In this document: positions 26,376 to 34,701 of the stretch, piece after piece
Position numbering within the stretch: position 1 is the first letter of the stretch
Layout of the letters: each line of letters starts with the position of its first letter
From: Flavobacterium sp. Root935
Lineage (GTDB): Bacteria > Bacteroidota > Bacteroidia > Flavobacteriales > Flavobacteriaceae
Direction of reading: 5' to 3'
Length of the DNA stretch: 64,000 nucleotides
Assembly: GCF_001429295.1 (NCBI RefSeq)
Contig: NZ_LMJL01000007.1
Coordinates: forward strand, 360,550-424,549
Translations under genes and position numbers: made by a program
Notes under the pieces: generated by a model
Databases searched by the model: none
Seen by the model: the letters and a program-made list of their open reading frames with translations, nothing else
What the model was told of the DNA's origin: nothing

Positions 26376-26894
26376 ATGCTATCAAAAAATATTGAATCGG
26401 CTTTAAACAAGCAAATCCGCATAGAAGCAGAATCTTCACAAACTTATCTTTCTATGGCTTGTTGGGCTGAAGTACACGGATTAGAGGGAATCGCTCAATT
26501 TATGTACACACAGTCAGATGAAGAGCGCGCACATATGCTTAAATTGGTTAAGTATGTTAACGAACGCGGAGGACATGCTCAGGTTACAGACCTAAAAGCA
26601 CCTAGAATAACATATTCTACATTTAAGGAAATGTTTGAGGAGCTTTACAATCATGAGATTTTTGTTTCGCAATCTATCAACGAATTAGTACACATAACTT
26701 TTGAAGAAAAAGATTATGCAACACATAATTTCTTACAGTGGTATGTTTCTGAACAAATTGAAGAAGAAGCTACAGCTAAATCTATCTTAGATAAAATCAA
26801 CTTGATTGGTGAAGATAAAGGCGGATTGTATTTATTCGACCGTGATATTCAGCAGTTAACAGTTACTAGCTCGATCGCTATTAATCCTAAATAA
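26376..26894 (+). CDS. ftnA: Ferritin (non-haem iron storage protein)
   Basis: A 172-residue four-helix ferritin that oxidises Fe2+ and stores iron in a 24-mer shell. The ferroxidase residues stand at the same numbers as in E. coli FtnA: Glu17, Glu50, His53, Glu94, Gln127 and Glu130. DEERAHMLKLVKYVNERGG (48-66) is the signature region. Transcribed alone; a separate promoter box follows before the small Cys-rich gene. Confidence 0.95.
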   Translation: MLSKNIESALNKQIRIEAESSQTYLSMACWAEVHGLEGIAQFMYTQSDEERAHMLKLVKYVNERGGHAQVTDLKAPRITYSTFKEMFEELYNHEIFVSQSINELVHITFEEKDYATHNFLQWYVSEQIEEEATAKSILDKINLIGEDKGGLYLFDRDIQQLTVTSSIAINPK

Positions 26895-26940
26895 AAAAGT
26901 TAAAGTTTATTTAGAATATTTAAAAATAACTTTTTTCTTT

Positions 26941-26948
26941 TATATTTG
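26941..26948 (+). promoter_or_regulatory. -7 element for the small Cys/Lys-rich gene
   Basis: TATATTTG is a perfect TAnnTTTG match, 25 nt before the TTG start at 26974. It indicates that the small gene is transcribed independently of ferritin. Confidence 0.55.
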
Positions 26949-26973
26949 CCTCTGTTTTTAATACCGAGGAAAA

Positions 26974-27159
26974 TTGAGCAAGAAAGAAAAAGACAAGGAC
27001 AAGAAAAAGGATAAAAAGAAAAAGAAAAACAAAGATATCCTTGATAAAATTAAGAAGATTGAAAATTGCAAATCTTCTTGCTGTGAGAAATATAAAAAGA
27101 GCGAAAAGAAACGCTGCTCACGCTGTCCTATGTTTGATTTATTCAAAAAAACCGCTTAA
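26974..27159 (+). CDS. Small Lys-rich protein with a Cys cluster
   Basis: A 61-residue basic protein. The first 28 residues are almost only Lys, Asp and Glu. The C-terminal half carries five cysteines, in CKSSCC (32-37) and CSRCP (48-52), then MFDLFKK. The spacing resembles a small metal- or cluster-binding knuckle. It uses a TTG start with a good ribosome-binding sequence (gagga, 6-7 nt upstream), its own promoter and a strong terminator at 27170-27203, so it is a real gene. No family is recognised. Confidence 0.75.
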   Translation: MSKKEKDKDKKKDKKKKKNKDILDKIKKIENCKSSCCEKYKKSEKKRCSRCPMFDLFKKTA

Positions 27160-27169
27160 CAAAATATAG

Positions 27170-27203
27170 AAAAACCCACTAGATTTCTCTGGTGGGTTTT
27201 TTA
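27170..27203 (+). terminator. Terminator after the small Cys-rich gene
   Basis: aaaacccacta and tggtgggtttt pair across an 8-nt loop and are followed by a T tract. Confidence 0.85.
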
Positions 27204-27247
27204 GTTTTAAATTGCAGTCAATTCTTCAGATTTTTTTTAATTCAATT

Positions 27248-27940
27248 ATGGAAAACCACGTTACAATACCGAAATCGAGTCTTGATTTTCTGGTTCAGCT
27301 CAAAGAAAATAATAACAAACCTTGGTTTGAAATCAATAAGCCACAATACTTAATAGAACTAAATCATATTGAAAATTTTGCAGGCGCTTTACTTAAAGAA
27401 CTCTCTAAAAGCGATGTTTTAGAAAATGCTTCAGGCAAAAAAAGTGTTTACAGAATTTACCGCGACATTCGTTTTTCTAAAGATAAAACTCCCTTTAAAA
27501 CTTTTTGGGGCGGCAGTTATACACGTGCCACAGCGGCAAGACGCGGCGGTTATTATTTTCATCTAGAAAAAGGCAACAGCTTTTTTGCTGGAGGTTTCTG
27601 GGGACCAAACGCTGCAGATTTAAAACGAATACGAACAGAATTTGCCCACGATCCTGAAACTTTTCAGAACATACTCCACTCAAAATCTTTTATCAGCAAC
27701 TTTGGAACTTTACAGGGCGAACAATTGAAAACAGCTCCAAAAGGTTTTGATATAGATCATCCTGCGATCGATTTGCTGCGTTTCAAACAATTTTTGGTCA
27801 TCAAACGATTTACAGATAAAGAAGTCTTGAGTCCAAATTTTTTAGAACAGGCTTTGGATGCTTTTAAAAACATGAGACCTTTTTTTGATTATATGAGCGA
27901 AGTGCTTACAACGGATGCTAATGGCGTTTCAATCTTATAA
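27248..27940 (+). CDS. DUF2461 family protein
   Basis: A 230-residue soluble protein of the DUF2461 family (TIGR02453 type). The family marks are LKENNNKPWFEINKPQYL near the N-terminus, YRIYRDIRFSKDKTPFKT in the middle, and YYFHLEKGNSFFAGGFWGP. I use the ATG at 27248; a TTG 36 nt upstream lies too close to the terminator and would add unlike residues. The biochemical function is unknown. It is followed by a composite palindromic repeat and then the convergent ssb gene. Confidence 0.88.
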   Translation: MENHVTIPKSSLDFLVQLKENNNKPWFEINKPQYLIELNHIENFAGALLKELSKSDVLENASGKKSVYRIYRDIRFSKDKTPFKTFWGGSYTRATAARRGGYYFHLEKGNSFFAGGFWGPNAADLKRIRTEFAHDPETFQNILHSKSFISNFGTLQGEQLKTAPKGFDIDHPAIDLLRFKQFLVIKRFTDKEVLSPNFLEQALDAFKNMRPFFDYMSEVLTTDANGVSIL

Positions 27941-27966
27941 AATCGGGAATTACTTCTACATTTAAT

Positions 27967-28131
27967 ATTCCGTAGGAATATCTCATCGGTAGAAAAAATA
28001 TATTTTGTTGTGCATTGTGTCCTGTAGGGACATCTGTTTTTTACGAAAATAGCACCGTTAATCACACGTTCCTATGGAACGTATATGAGCAATCTACATT
28101 TTTTTCTACCGATGAGACATTCCTACGGAAT
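27967..28131. repeat. Composite palindromic element, copy A
   Basis: The outer arms 27967-28000 and 28098-28131 are near-perfect reverse complements over 34 bp (each starting attccgtaggaat). Two small perfect palindromes lie inside: tgtcctgtagggaca at 28018-28032 and acgttcctatggaacgt at 28066-28082. A related copy is at 63740-63912, with the start of another at 63963. It is probably a non-autonomous mobile repeat; no ORF is convincing in it. Confidence 0.75.
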
Positions 28132-28142
28132 GAAAATACTTT

Positions 28143-28175
28143 AAACCCGAAAGTTTTTTAAAACCTTTCGGGTTT
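28143..28175 (-). terminator. Terminator between the repeat and ssb
   Basis: aaacccgaaag (28143-28153) and ctttcgggttt (28165-28175) pair exactly. It lies just past the ssb stop on minus and could also act on plus-strand transcripts. Confidence 0.8.
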
Positions 28176-28202
28176 ATTTTCTATTAATTATCAATCTAAA
28201 GC

Positions 28203-28535
28203 TTATTTACTTAGCAGTAAAATTTCATTTACTACAACTTCTGTAATATATCTTTTTTCTCCATTTTTGTCGTCATAACTTCTATGCGTTAACTTCCCGT
28301 CAATAGCAACTTCTTTTCCTTTTACAACAAACTTTTCGATAATTTCGGCTGTTTTTCCCCACGCAGTTACGCGATGCCATTCGGTTTGTTCTACCTTATC
28401 CCCTTTCTCATTTCTGTAAACATCGTTTGTAGCAATTGTTAAATGGGCTAGCTTTTTACCGCTTTCTAATGTTTTAATTTCTGGATTATTCCCTACATTC
28501 CCAATTAATTGTACTCTGTTTTTCATTGCATTCAT
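28203..28535 (-). CDS. ssb: Short single-stranded DNA-binding protein
   Basis: A 110-residue SSB consisting of one OB fold: MKNRVQLIGNVGNNPEIKTL, then TEWHRVTAWGKTAE and a final VVVNEILLLSK. It stops right after the OB fold and lacks the Gly/Gln linker and acidic C-terminal tip that recruits repair and replication partners in the replicative SSB. It is therefore likely a second, specialised paralogue (in competence or repair) rather than the essential SSB. Transcribed alone, divergent from the GNAT-nitrilase operon. Confidence 0.9.
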   Translation of the reverse strand: MNAMKNRVQLIGNVGNNPEIKTLESGKKLAHLTIATNDVYRNEKGDKVEQTEWHRVTAWGKTAEIIEKFVVKGKEVAIDGKLTHRSYDDKNGEKRYITEVVVNEILLLSK

Positions 28536-28664
28536 GGCGTATATTATTTTATTGTTATTATAAATTGAAATTGTTCGTCAACTTCAACAGTGCAAAGATG
28601 ATACAACTCAACAATTACAGTCGGTTAGTAACTATTTACTATCGACTATAACTATTTGTAAGCG

Positions 28665-28696
28665 TTTGTAAATGGAAATTCTTTTTTGTATATTTG
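28665..28696 (+). promoter_or_regulatory. Promoter of the GNAT-nitrilase operon
   Basis: TTTG at 28665-28668, a 20-bp spacer and TATATTTG at 28689-28696 fit the full Bacteroidota consensus. It is the best promoter match in the window, 16 nt before the ATG at 28713. Confidence 0.7.
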
Positions 28697-28712
28697 AGAT
28701 AAATCTTACTAT

Positions 28713-30242
28713 ATGCAGGCAAAAATTAATAAAGTCGAGTTACGAAATTTAGAAATTGAAGACTATAAACAACTAAAAAAATCGATGATTGAATCGTATC
28801 CAGAAATGGCCGATTCGTATTGGGGATCTGATGATATTGAAAGACTGCTTTCTATTTTTCCAGAAGGGCAATTGGTAATTTTAGTTGATGGGAAGGTTGT
28901 GGGCTCTGCATTATCGCTTATTGTCGATGAAAAATTAGTAGACAAAAAACACAATTACCAGCAGATTAGCGGTGATTATAAATTTTCTACACATAATAAA
29001 AATGCTGAAATCTTATACGGGATCGATGTTTTTATTCACCCAAATTACAGAGGTCTGCGTTTGGGACGCCGATTGTATGATGCGAGAAAAGAACTTTGCG
29101 AGCAACTAAACTTAAAAGCAATTGTTTTTGCTGGTAGAATTCCAAGTTACAGGGAACACGCCAAAAAAATGTCTCCTAAAACTTATATCGAAAAAGTACG
29201 CACCAAAGAATTATATGATCCAGTGCTTTCTTTCCAGTTAAGCAATGATTTTCACGTGATACGAATCATCAAAAATTACTTGGAAGGCGATGAAGAATCA
29301 AAAGAATTTGCTGTTTTACTGGAGTGGAATAATATTTACTACGATGAAAGTCCAAGACTGATTAATCTGAAGAAGAATATTATTCGTTTGGGATTGATTC
29401 AGTGGCAGATGCGTCCGCTAAATAATGTTGAGGCATTGTTTGAGCAGGCTGAATTTTTTATTGATGCCGTTTCGGGATATGGATCTGACTTTGCACTGTT
29501 TCCAGAATTATTCATTGCGCCTTTAATGGCCGACTACAATCATTTATCTGAAGCAGAAGCGATTCGTGAACTGGCACGCCACTCTGATCCCATTAGAAAG
29601 CGTTTTCAGGAATTTGCCATTTCATACAACATCAATATTATCACAGGAAGTATGCCGTATCTAGAAAACGGAAATCTTTACAATGTTGGTTTTTTATGCA
29701 AAAGGGACGGAACTTCAGAAATGTATACTAAAATTCATATCACGCCAAATGAAGTGATTCATTGGGGAATGAAAGGCGGTTCTCAATTTAAAACATTTGA
29801 TACCGATTGTGGAAAAATTGGCATTCTGATCTGTTACGATGTCGAATTCCCAGAAGTTTCCAGGCTGTTAGCAGATGAAGGAATGAATATTTTATTTGTC
29901 CCGTTTTTGACGGATACACAAAATGGTTATACACGTGTAAAACATTGTTCGCAGGCACGCGCGATTGAAAATGAATGTTATGTAGCCATAGCAGGTTGCG
30001 TAGGAAATCTTCCGAAAGTGAATAATATGGACATTCAATATGCGCAGTCTTCTGTTTTTACTCCTTCTGATTTTGCTTTTCCAAGTAACGGAATTAAAGC
30101 AGAAGCAACTCCAAACACAGAAATGACTTTAATTGTAGATGTTGATCTGAATTTATTAAAAGAACTTCACGAACATGGAAGCGTAAAAACATTAAAAGAC
30201 CGTAGAACAGATCTTTATGAAATTAAAAAATTGAATACATGA
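28713..30242 (+). CDS. Bifunctional GNAT acetyltransferase / carbon-nitrogen hydrolase
   Basis: A 509-residue fusion. Residues about 5-195 are a GNAT domain with the acetyl-CoA loop RGLRLGRRLYD (113-123). Residues about 222-505 are a nitrilase-superfamily amidohydrolase with the Glu-Lys-Cys triad at Glu265 (FPEL), Lys340 (YTKIH) and Cys374 (LICYDVEFPE). The two activities suggest acetylation and deamidation of one small amine or amide substrate, not identified. Its stop overlaps the next start (ATGA at 30239), so it heads an operon with a zinc-ribbon protein and an M28 peptidase. Confidence 0.93.
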   Translation: MQAKINKVELRNLEIEDYKQLKKSMIESYPEMADSYWGSDDIERLLSIFPEGQLVILVDGKVVGSALSLIVDEKLVDKKHNYQQISGDYKFSTHNKNAEILYGIDVFIHPNYRGLRLGRRLYDARKELCEQLNLKAIVFAGRIPSYREHAKKMSPKTYIEKVRTKELYDPVLSFQLSNDFHVIRIIKNYLEGDEESKEFAVLLEWNNIYYDESPRLINLKKNIIRLGLIQWQMRPLNNVEALFEQAEFFIDAVSGYGSDFALFPELFIAPLMADYNHLSEAEAIRELARHSDPIRKRFQEFAISYNINIITGSMPYLENGNLYNVGFLCKRDGTSEMYTKIHITPNEVIHWGMKGGSQFKTFDTDCGKIGILICYDVEFPEVSRLLADEGMNILFVPFLTDTQNGYTRVKHCSQARAIENECYVAIAGCVGNLPKVNNMDIQYAQSSVFTPSDFAFPSNGIKAEATPNTEMTLIVDVDLNLLKELHEHGSVKTLKDRRTDLYEIKKLNT

Positions 30243-30586
30243 AAACTTGCCTGGAATGCTCAGCTAAAATTGTCGGCCGCGAAGACAAAAAATTCTGCTC
30301 AGACAGCTGCCGTAATGCTTACAATAATAAAATAAATAAAGATAGTACTAATTTCATGCGAAATATAAACAACAAGTTACGCAAAAATTACCGTATTTTG
30401 GCAGAGCTAAATGTAGATGGAAAATCAAAGGCTTCTAGAGACAAATTGTTAACAAAAGGCTTTGATTTTGAGTTTTTTACCAATATTTTGCAAACCAAAA
30501 CAGGAAATACATATTATTTCTTGTACGACCAAGGTTATCGTTCCTTGGACAATGATTATTTTATGCTTGTTAAAAAAGAAATATAG
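30239..30586 (+). CDS. Small zinc-ribbon protein
   Basis: A 115-residue protein with an N-terminal zinc knuckle: CLECSAKIVG gives Cys4 and Cys7, and KKFCSDSCRNAY gives Cys20 and Cys24. This resembles the DUF2116-type zinc ribbon. The rest is a Lys/Asn-rich helical part (NKLRKNYRILAEL) and a tail ending FMLVKKEI. It overlaps the GNAT-nitrilase stop by 4 bp and precedes the M28 peptidase by 16 nt. Its role is unknown; nucleic-acid or protein binding is possible. Confidence 0.85.
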   Translation: MKTCLECSAKIVGREDKKFCSDSCRNAYNNKINKDSTNFMRNINNKLRKNYRILAELNVDGKSKASRDKLLTKGFDFEFFTNILQTKTGNTYYFLYDQGYRSLDNDYFMLVKKEI

Positions 30587-30602
30587 TTAGTATCTGTTAA
30601 CC

Positions 30603-32993
30603 ATGAGAAAAAACCAAACCTCAATTCTAGCCATAGCCTGTGTCTTAGCTTTATTAGGCATTATATACATTACCATGATGCCTCAAGGAATTTCTAAAGA
30701 CGATGAAGCGCTTGCGGAATTCTCAACCGAGAGAGCGCTTAACCAAGTAGAAATTATTGCACAGAAACCTCATTATGTCGGGTCAACCAATCACGAATTA
30801 GTTGCCAATTACCTTAAACTCGAACTAAACAGGATAGGCTTAGAAACTAGCGTTCAGGAAGGTTTTACTCTAAATGATAAAGGTATTTTAGTAAAGTCCA
30901 AAAACATTCTGGCCAGAATTAAAGGAACTAACAATACAAAAGCCCTTTTATTGCTTTCACATTATGACAGTGCACCGCATTCTTTCTCAAAAGGTGCAAG
31001 TGACGATGCTTCTGGTGTTGCCACAATTTTAGAAGGAGTTCGTGCTTTTTTATATTCGAAACATCCTCAAAAAAATGATATTATCATATTATTTTCTGAT
31101 GCCGAAGAATTAGGTTTAAATGGAGCTGCATTATTCGTCAATCAGCATCCTTGGGCAAAAGATGTTGGTTTGGCATTAAACTTTGAAGCTCGAGGATCTT
31201 CTGGCCCTAGTTATATGTTAATGGAAACCAATAAAGGAAACGAAGCGCTGGTTAGAGAATTTTCTAAAGCAAAAACTTCACATCCCGTTTCCAATTCGTT
31301 GATGTACAGTATTTACAAAATGCTTCCTAATGATACTGACTTAACTGTTTTTAGAGAACAAGGAAATATTCAAGGTTTCAATTTTGCTTTTATCGATGGG
31401 CATTTCAACTATCACACACAGCAAGACGATGTACAGCATCTAAACAAAACGACTTTAGCGCATCAAGGTACTTACATAATGCCTTTGCTGAAATACTTAA
31501 CCAATATTGATTTAAATCAGACAGAATCTACTCAAGACGATGTTTATTTCAGTGCTCCATTTTCATTTATCAGTTACCCATTTGCTTGGGTAATGCCAAT
31601 GACATTAATTGCTTTCGGATTATTAGTTTTATTTATCTTTATTGGAAAAGTAAAAAGAATAATCACTTTTAGAGAAATTTTTAGAGGATTTGTACCGCTT
31701 TTAGGTTCAATTATAATCGCTGGTTTGGTGACATTTTTAGGATGGAAATTGATATTGGAAATTTATCCTCAGTATTCTGATCTTTTAAATGGTTTTACCT
31801 ACAATGGCCACGCATATATTGGGGCATTTGTAACTTTGAGCATTGCAATTTGTTTTGCTTTCTATCATCATTTCTCCGAGGCCAAAATCACGATGAATCA
31901 TTTTGTGGCACCTTTACTGCTTTGGATTATCATCAATGCATTTTTAGCAAACAGCTTGACAGGTGCTGGTTTCTTAATTATTCCAGTTTATTTCGGAGTA
32001 CTTTTATTCGGAATATTTGTTTTTACACAACATTACAGTTTAGGCGTCAATCTGCTTTTTAGTATTCCTGCTTTAGCAATCGTTGCTCCATTTATAGTAA
32101 TGTTCCCAATAGGCTTAGGACTTAAAATTTTATTTGGAAGTGCTGTTTTAACTGTTTTACTATTCGGATTGCTACTGCCAATATTTGGAGATTTCGCAAG
32201 AAAAGGTGTTTGGACAGTTGTTTTCTTTCTAGTTTCGATCTCATTTTTCATTTACGCAGGATATCATTCTGATTATGAATACGGAAAAGCTAAATCTAAC
32301 AGCTTATTATACGTTTACAATGCTGATAATAATTCTGCAGTATGGACAACTTATGACACAAATTTAGACGAATGGACCAAATCTTATTTGGGCGAAAAGA
32401 ATAAAAATGCCGTTGGTTTAAATAAGCTTCCTCTTGCGAGCAAATATAATACAACTTTTACTCATAGTGCAATTGCACCAGTTGTCGATATTCCGAAACC
32501 AACAATTCAATTCTTAAGAGACAGCGTTATTGGAAATAATAGATATCTAAAAATCAAAATTACTCCTAACCGAAAAGTAAATCGATACGATATTTATGCT
32601 AACCCTAAAATGACCTTTTACAACTTTAAAGCCAACGGCGTTTCAACTTTAGGAGAGAAAGGCAACCGTTTACAAAGAGAAGACAGTAAAATTCTACGTT
32701 ATTATGTTGTCGGAAATGAACCGCTTGTAATGGATTTTTACATCAACAAATCGTCTATTTTTGATATGGATTTAATAGAAAGCTCATTTGATTTACTAAG
32801 CAATCCATTATTTAATATTAAACCTAGGGAAAACTGGATGATGCCGACTCCTTTTGTTTTAAATGATGCCGTTTTAATACAGCAGAAAATAAAAAGATAC
32901 GTAGCACCAATAAAACCTATTGAACCTGTTATTGTTAAAGACAGTCTAGCTATTCCAAAAGACAGCATAAAACCAGTCGCAGTACCACAATAA
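30603..32993 (+). CDS. M28 family membrane metallopeptidase
   Basis: A 796-residue protein. It has an N-terminal membrane anchor (about 7-25), an extracytoplasmic M28 zinc aminopeptidase domain (about 45-300), about eight hydrophobic segments (near 325-560), and a C-terminal soluble domain. Metal and catalytic residues: His120 and Asp122 (HYDSAP), Asp134 (GASDDASG), Glu168-Glu169 (SDAEELG), Glu195 (FEARGS) and His271 (YHTQQDD). The peptidase-plus-multipass layout resembles the ER metallopeptidase ERMP1. Probably trims peptides at the outer face of the inner membrane. Third gene of its operon. Confidence 0.92.
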   Translation: MRKNQTSILAIACVLALLGIIYITMMPQGISKDDEALAEFSTERALNQVEIIAQKPHYVGSTNHELVANYLKLELNRIGLETSVQEGFTLNDKGILVKSKNILARIKGTNNTKALLLLSHYDSAPHSFSKGASDDASGVATILEGVRAFLYSKHPQKNDIIILFSDAEELGLNGAALFVNQHPWAKDVGLALNFEARGSSGPSYMLMETNKGNEALVREFSKAKTSHPVSNSLMYSIYKMLPNDTDLTVFREQGNIQGFNFAFIDGHFNYHTQQDDVQHLNKTTLAHQGTYIMPLLKYLTNIDLNQTESTQDDVYFSAPFSFISYPFAWVMPMTLIAFGLLVLFIFIGKVKRIITFREIFRGFVPLLGSIIIAGLVTFLGWKLILEIYPQYSDLLNGFTYNGHAYIGAFVTLSIAICFAFYHHFSEAKITMNHFVAPLLLWIIINAFLANSLTGAGFLIIPVYFGVLLFGIFVFTQHYSLGVNLLFSIPALAIVAPFIVMFPIGLGLKILFGSAVLTVLLFGLLLPIFGDFARKGVWTVVFFLVSISFFIYAGYHSDYEYGKAKSNSLLYVYNADNNSAVWTTYDTNLDEWTKSYLGEKNKNAVGLNKLPLASKYNTTFTHSAIAPVVDIPKPTIQFLRDSVIGNNRYLKIKITPNRKVNRYDIYANPKMTFYNFKANGVSTLGEKGNRLQREDSKILRYYVVGNEPLVMDFYINKSSIFDMDLIESSFDLLSNPLFNIKPRENWMMPTPFVLNDAVLIQQKIKRYVAPIKPIEPVIVKDSLAIPKDSIKPVAVPQ

Positions 32994-32999
32994 AATTTA

Positions 33000-33026
33000 A
33001 GGCAGATTTAAAATCTGCCTTTTTCT
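33000..33026 (+). terminator. Terminator after the M28 peptidase gene
   Basis: aggcagattt and aaatctgcct pair perfectly around one base, followed by TTTTTC. Confidence 0.85.
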
Positions 33027-33154
33027 TTATCAATTTTTTAATATTTCTAATCTTTATTGGGCAAAGATCTTCAGATGGTATTAAAAAATCTTTTTTTAAT
33101 CCTTCAATCTGTTACAAAAACCTCTGTACCTTTGAACCTTTGAACCTCGAAAAA

Positions 33155-33976
33155 ATGACAAAAATTAGTATTCTAGGCTGCGGATGGCTAGGATTTCCCT
33201 TAGCAAAAAAGTTAATTGAAAATGGAAATTCAGTCAAAGGGTCAACAACTTCAATAAATAAGCTTTCAATTTTAGAAATTGCTGGAATCAATCCGTTTTT
33301 GGTTACAATTGAAGCCGACGAAGTTTCTGAAAACATCGATACTTTTTTAGCGGAAAGCGAAATCTTAATTATAGATATTCCACCAAAATTGCGAGGAAAT
33401 CAAGATATCTCGACTACTCTCGAAATGACATTCGTGAGAAAAATACAAAATCTAATTCCGTTTATAGAAAAATCCAGCGTTTCAAAAGTACTTTTTGTGA
33501 GTTCAACTTCTGTTTATGGAGATGACAACAAATTGGTTACAGATGAAACCATTCCGAATCCAGAAACAGAAAGCGGCAAACAACTGCTTTTAGCAGAAAA
33601 AATTCTTCAAAACAATCCAAATTTCGAAACTACAATTCTACGTTTCGGCGGATTGATTGGCGAAGACCGTCATCCAGTTAAGTTTTTAGCTGGAAAAGAA
33701 AACCTTGAAAATCCAGATGCGCCTGTAAATTTAATTCATCAAAATGATTGCATTTCAATCATAGAAGAAATCATAAAACAGTCCAAATGGAATGAAGTTT
33801 TTAATGCTGCTGCACCTTTCCATCCAACAAGAGAGGAATATTATACACAAAAAGCAAAAGAACAAAACTTAATTTTGCCGAAATTCAGCTTTGAAATGTC
33901 AAATATTAAAAAGGTCATTTCGAGTGAAAAAATCGAAACTATTTTAAACTATAAGTTTGATTTAAAAGAATATTAA
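33155..33976 (+). CDS. NAD(P)-dependent epimerase/dehydratase-like protein
   Basis: A 273-residue short-chain extended SDR protein of the YeeZ type. The nucleotide-binding loop is ILGCGWLGFPLAKKL at about 6-20, LFVSSTSVYGD at about 111-121 is the active-site Ser/Tyr region (SSTSVYG), and ETESGKQLLLAEK carries the downstream Lys region. I use the ATG at 33155; the TTG 15 nt earlier is inside a short repeat. The substrate is unknown. A degenerate inverted repeat follows its stop. Confidence 0.88.
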   Translation: MTKISILGCGWLGFPLAKKLIENGNSVKGSTTSINKLSILEIAGINPFLVTIEADEVSENIDTFLAESEILIIDIPPKLRGNQDISTTLEMTFVRKIQNLIPFIEKSSVSKVLFVSSTSVYGDDNKLVTDETIPNPETESGKQLLLAEKILQNNPNFETTILRFGGLIGEDRHPVKFLAGKENLENPDAPVNLIHQNDCISIIEEIIKQSKWNEVFNAAAPFHPTREEYYTQKAKEQNLILPKFSFEMSNIKKVISSEKIETILNYKFDLKEY

Positions 33977-33983
33977 AACTTGA

Positions 33984-34045
33984 ATGTCAGGCTGAGAGAA
34001 GTTGAAGCCATCTTCAGAAGCCTTCGACTTCGCTCAAGATGACAA
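33984..34045. repeat. Degenerate inverted repeat after the epimerase-like gene
   Basis: tgtcaggctgagagaag (about 33985) and cttcgctcaagatgaca (about 34027-34043) are imperfectly complementary. The same tgtca...gaagtcgaag palette is a common intergenic palindrome type in flavobacteria. It may double as a terminator. Confidence 0.45.
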
Positions 34046-34132
34046 TCATTCTTAAATTACTTCAATAACTTATATGGTTTAAAAAAACTTTGCGAACTTT
34101 GCGATAAAGTAAGCGCCTTTGCGGTTAAAAAA

Positions 34133-34609
34133 ATGGAAACAGTCTACATCAATTCGCCTTTAGGAATCACCAAAATTATTGGCGATGAAAATGGTATTGC
34201 TGTAATTTCAGTTTCTGATGTAGGTTCAAATGAAGTTTCAAAAGAAATTCCAGAAGTTTTACAAGAAGCCGTTTTGCAGTTAAATGAATATTTTGAAGGC
34301 AAAAGAACGGATTTTGATCTCAAACTAAATCCAAAAGGAACCGAGTTTCAGCAGAAAGTCTGGAAATCTTTATTAGAAATTCCATTTGGGAAAACAGTAA
34401 GTTATATGGATCAAACCAAAAAATTGGGAGATGTAAAGGCGATTCGCGCTGTAGCTTCGGCAAATGGTAAAAATCCGTTATGGATTGTTGTTCCCTGTCA
34501 CCGCGTTATTGGAACAAATGGATCGCTAACAGGCTACGCCGGCGGATTGTCCCGCAAGAAATGGCTTTTGGAACACGAAAATCCATCTGCACAACAAAGT
34601 TTATTCTAA
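34133..34609 (+). CDS. ogt: Methylated-DNA--protein-cysteine methyltransferase
   Basis: A 158-residue suicide DNA-repair protein that removes O6-alkyl groups from guanine. The acceptor motif PCHRVIG holds Cys122. The DNA-binding helix is KAIRAVASANGKNPL (102-116), and the Gly-Ser-containing loop TGYAGGLSRKKWLL closes the active site. No Ada-type zinc or AraC domains, so it is the stand-alone Ogt form. It is followed by a 3'-5' exonuclease and an AlkZ-like protein on the same strand. Confidence 0.93.
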   Translation: METVYINSPLGITKIIGDENGIAVISVSDVGSNEVSKEIPEVLQEAVLQLNEYFEGKRTDFDLKLNPKGTEFQQKVWKSLLEIPFGKTVSYMDQTKKLGDVKAIRAVASANGKNPLWIVVPCHRVIGTNGSLTGYAGGLSRKKWLLEHENPSAQQSLF

Positions 34610-34701
34610 CTTTCATATCGTAAGAATTTTGTGCAACTTTGTACAAGTTTCAATACTAAAATCTAAAAGTCTAACCCTCTAAATATCTAAGAAGTCTAAA
34701 A

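Noticed and set aside
27967..28131. CRISPR array
   Set aside because: The repeated units are palindromes of unequal size without regular spacing or unique spacers, and no cas gene is near.
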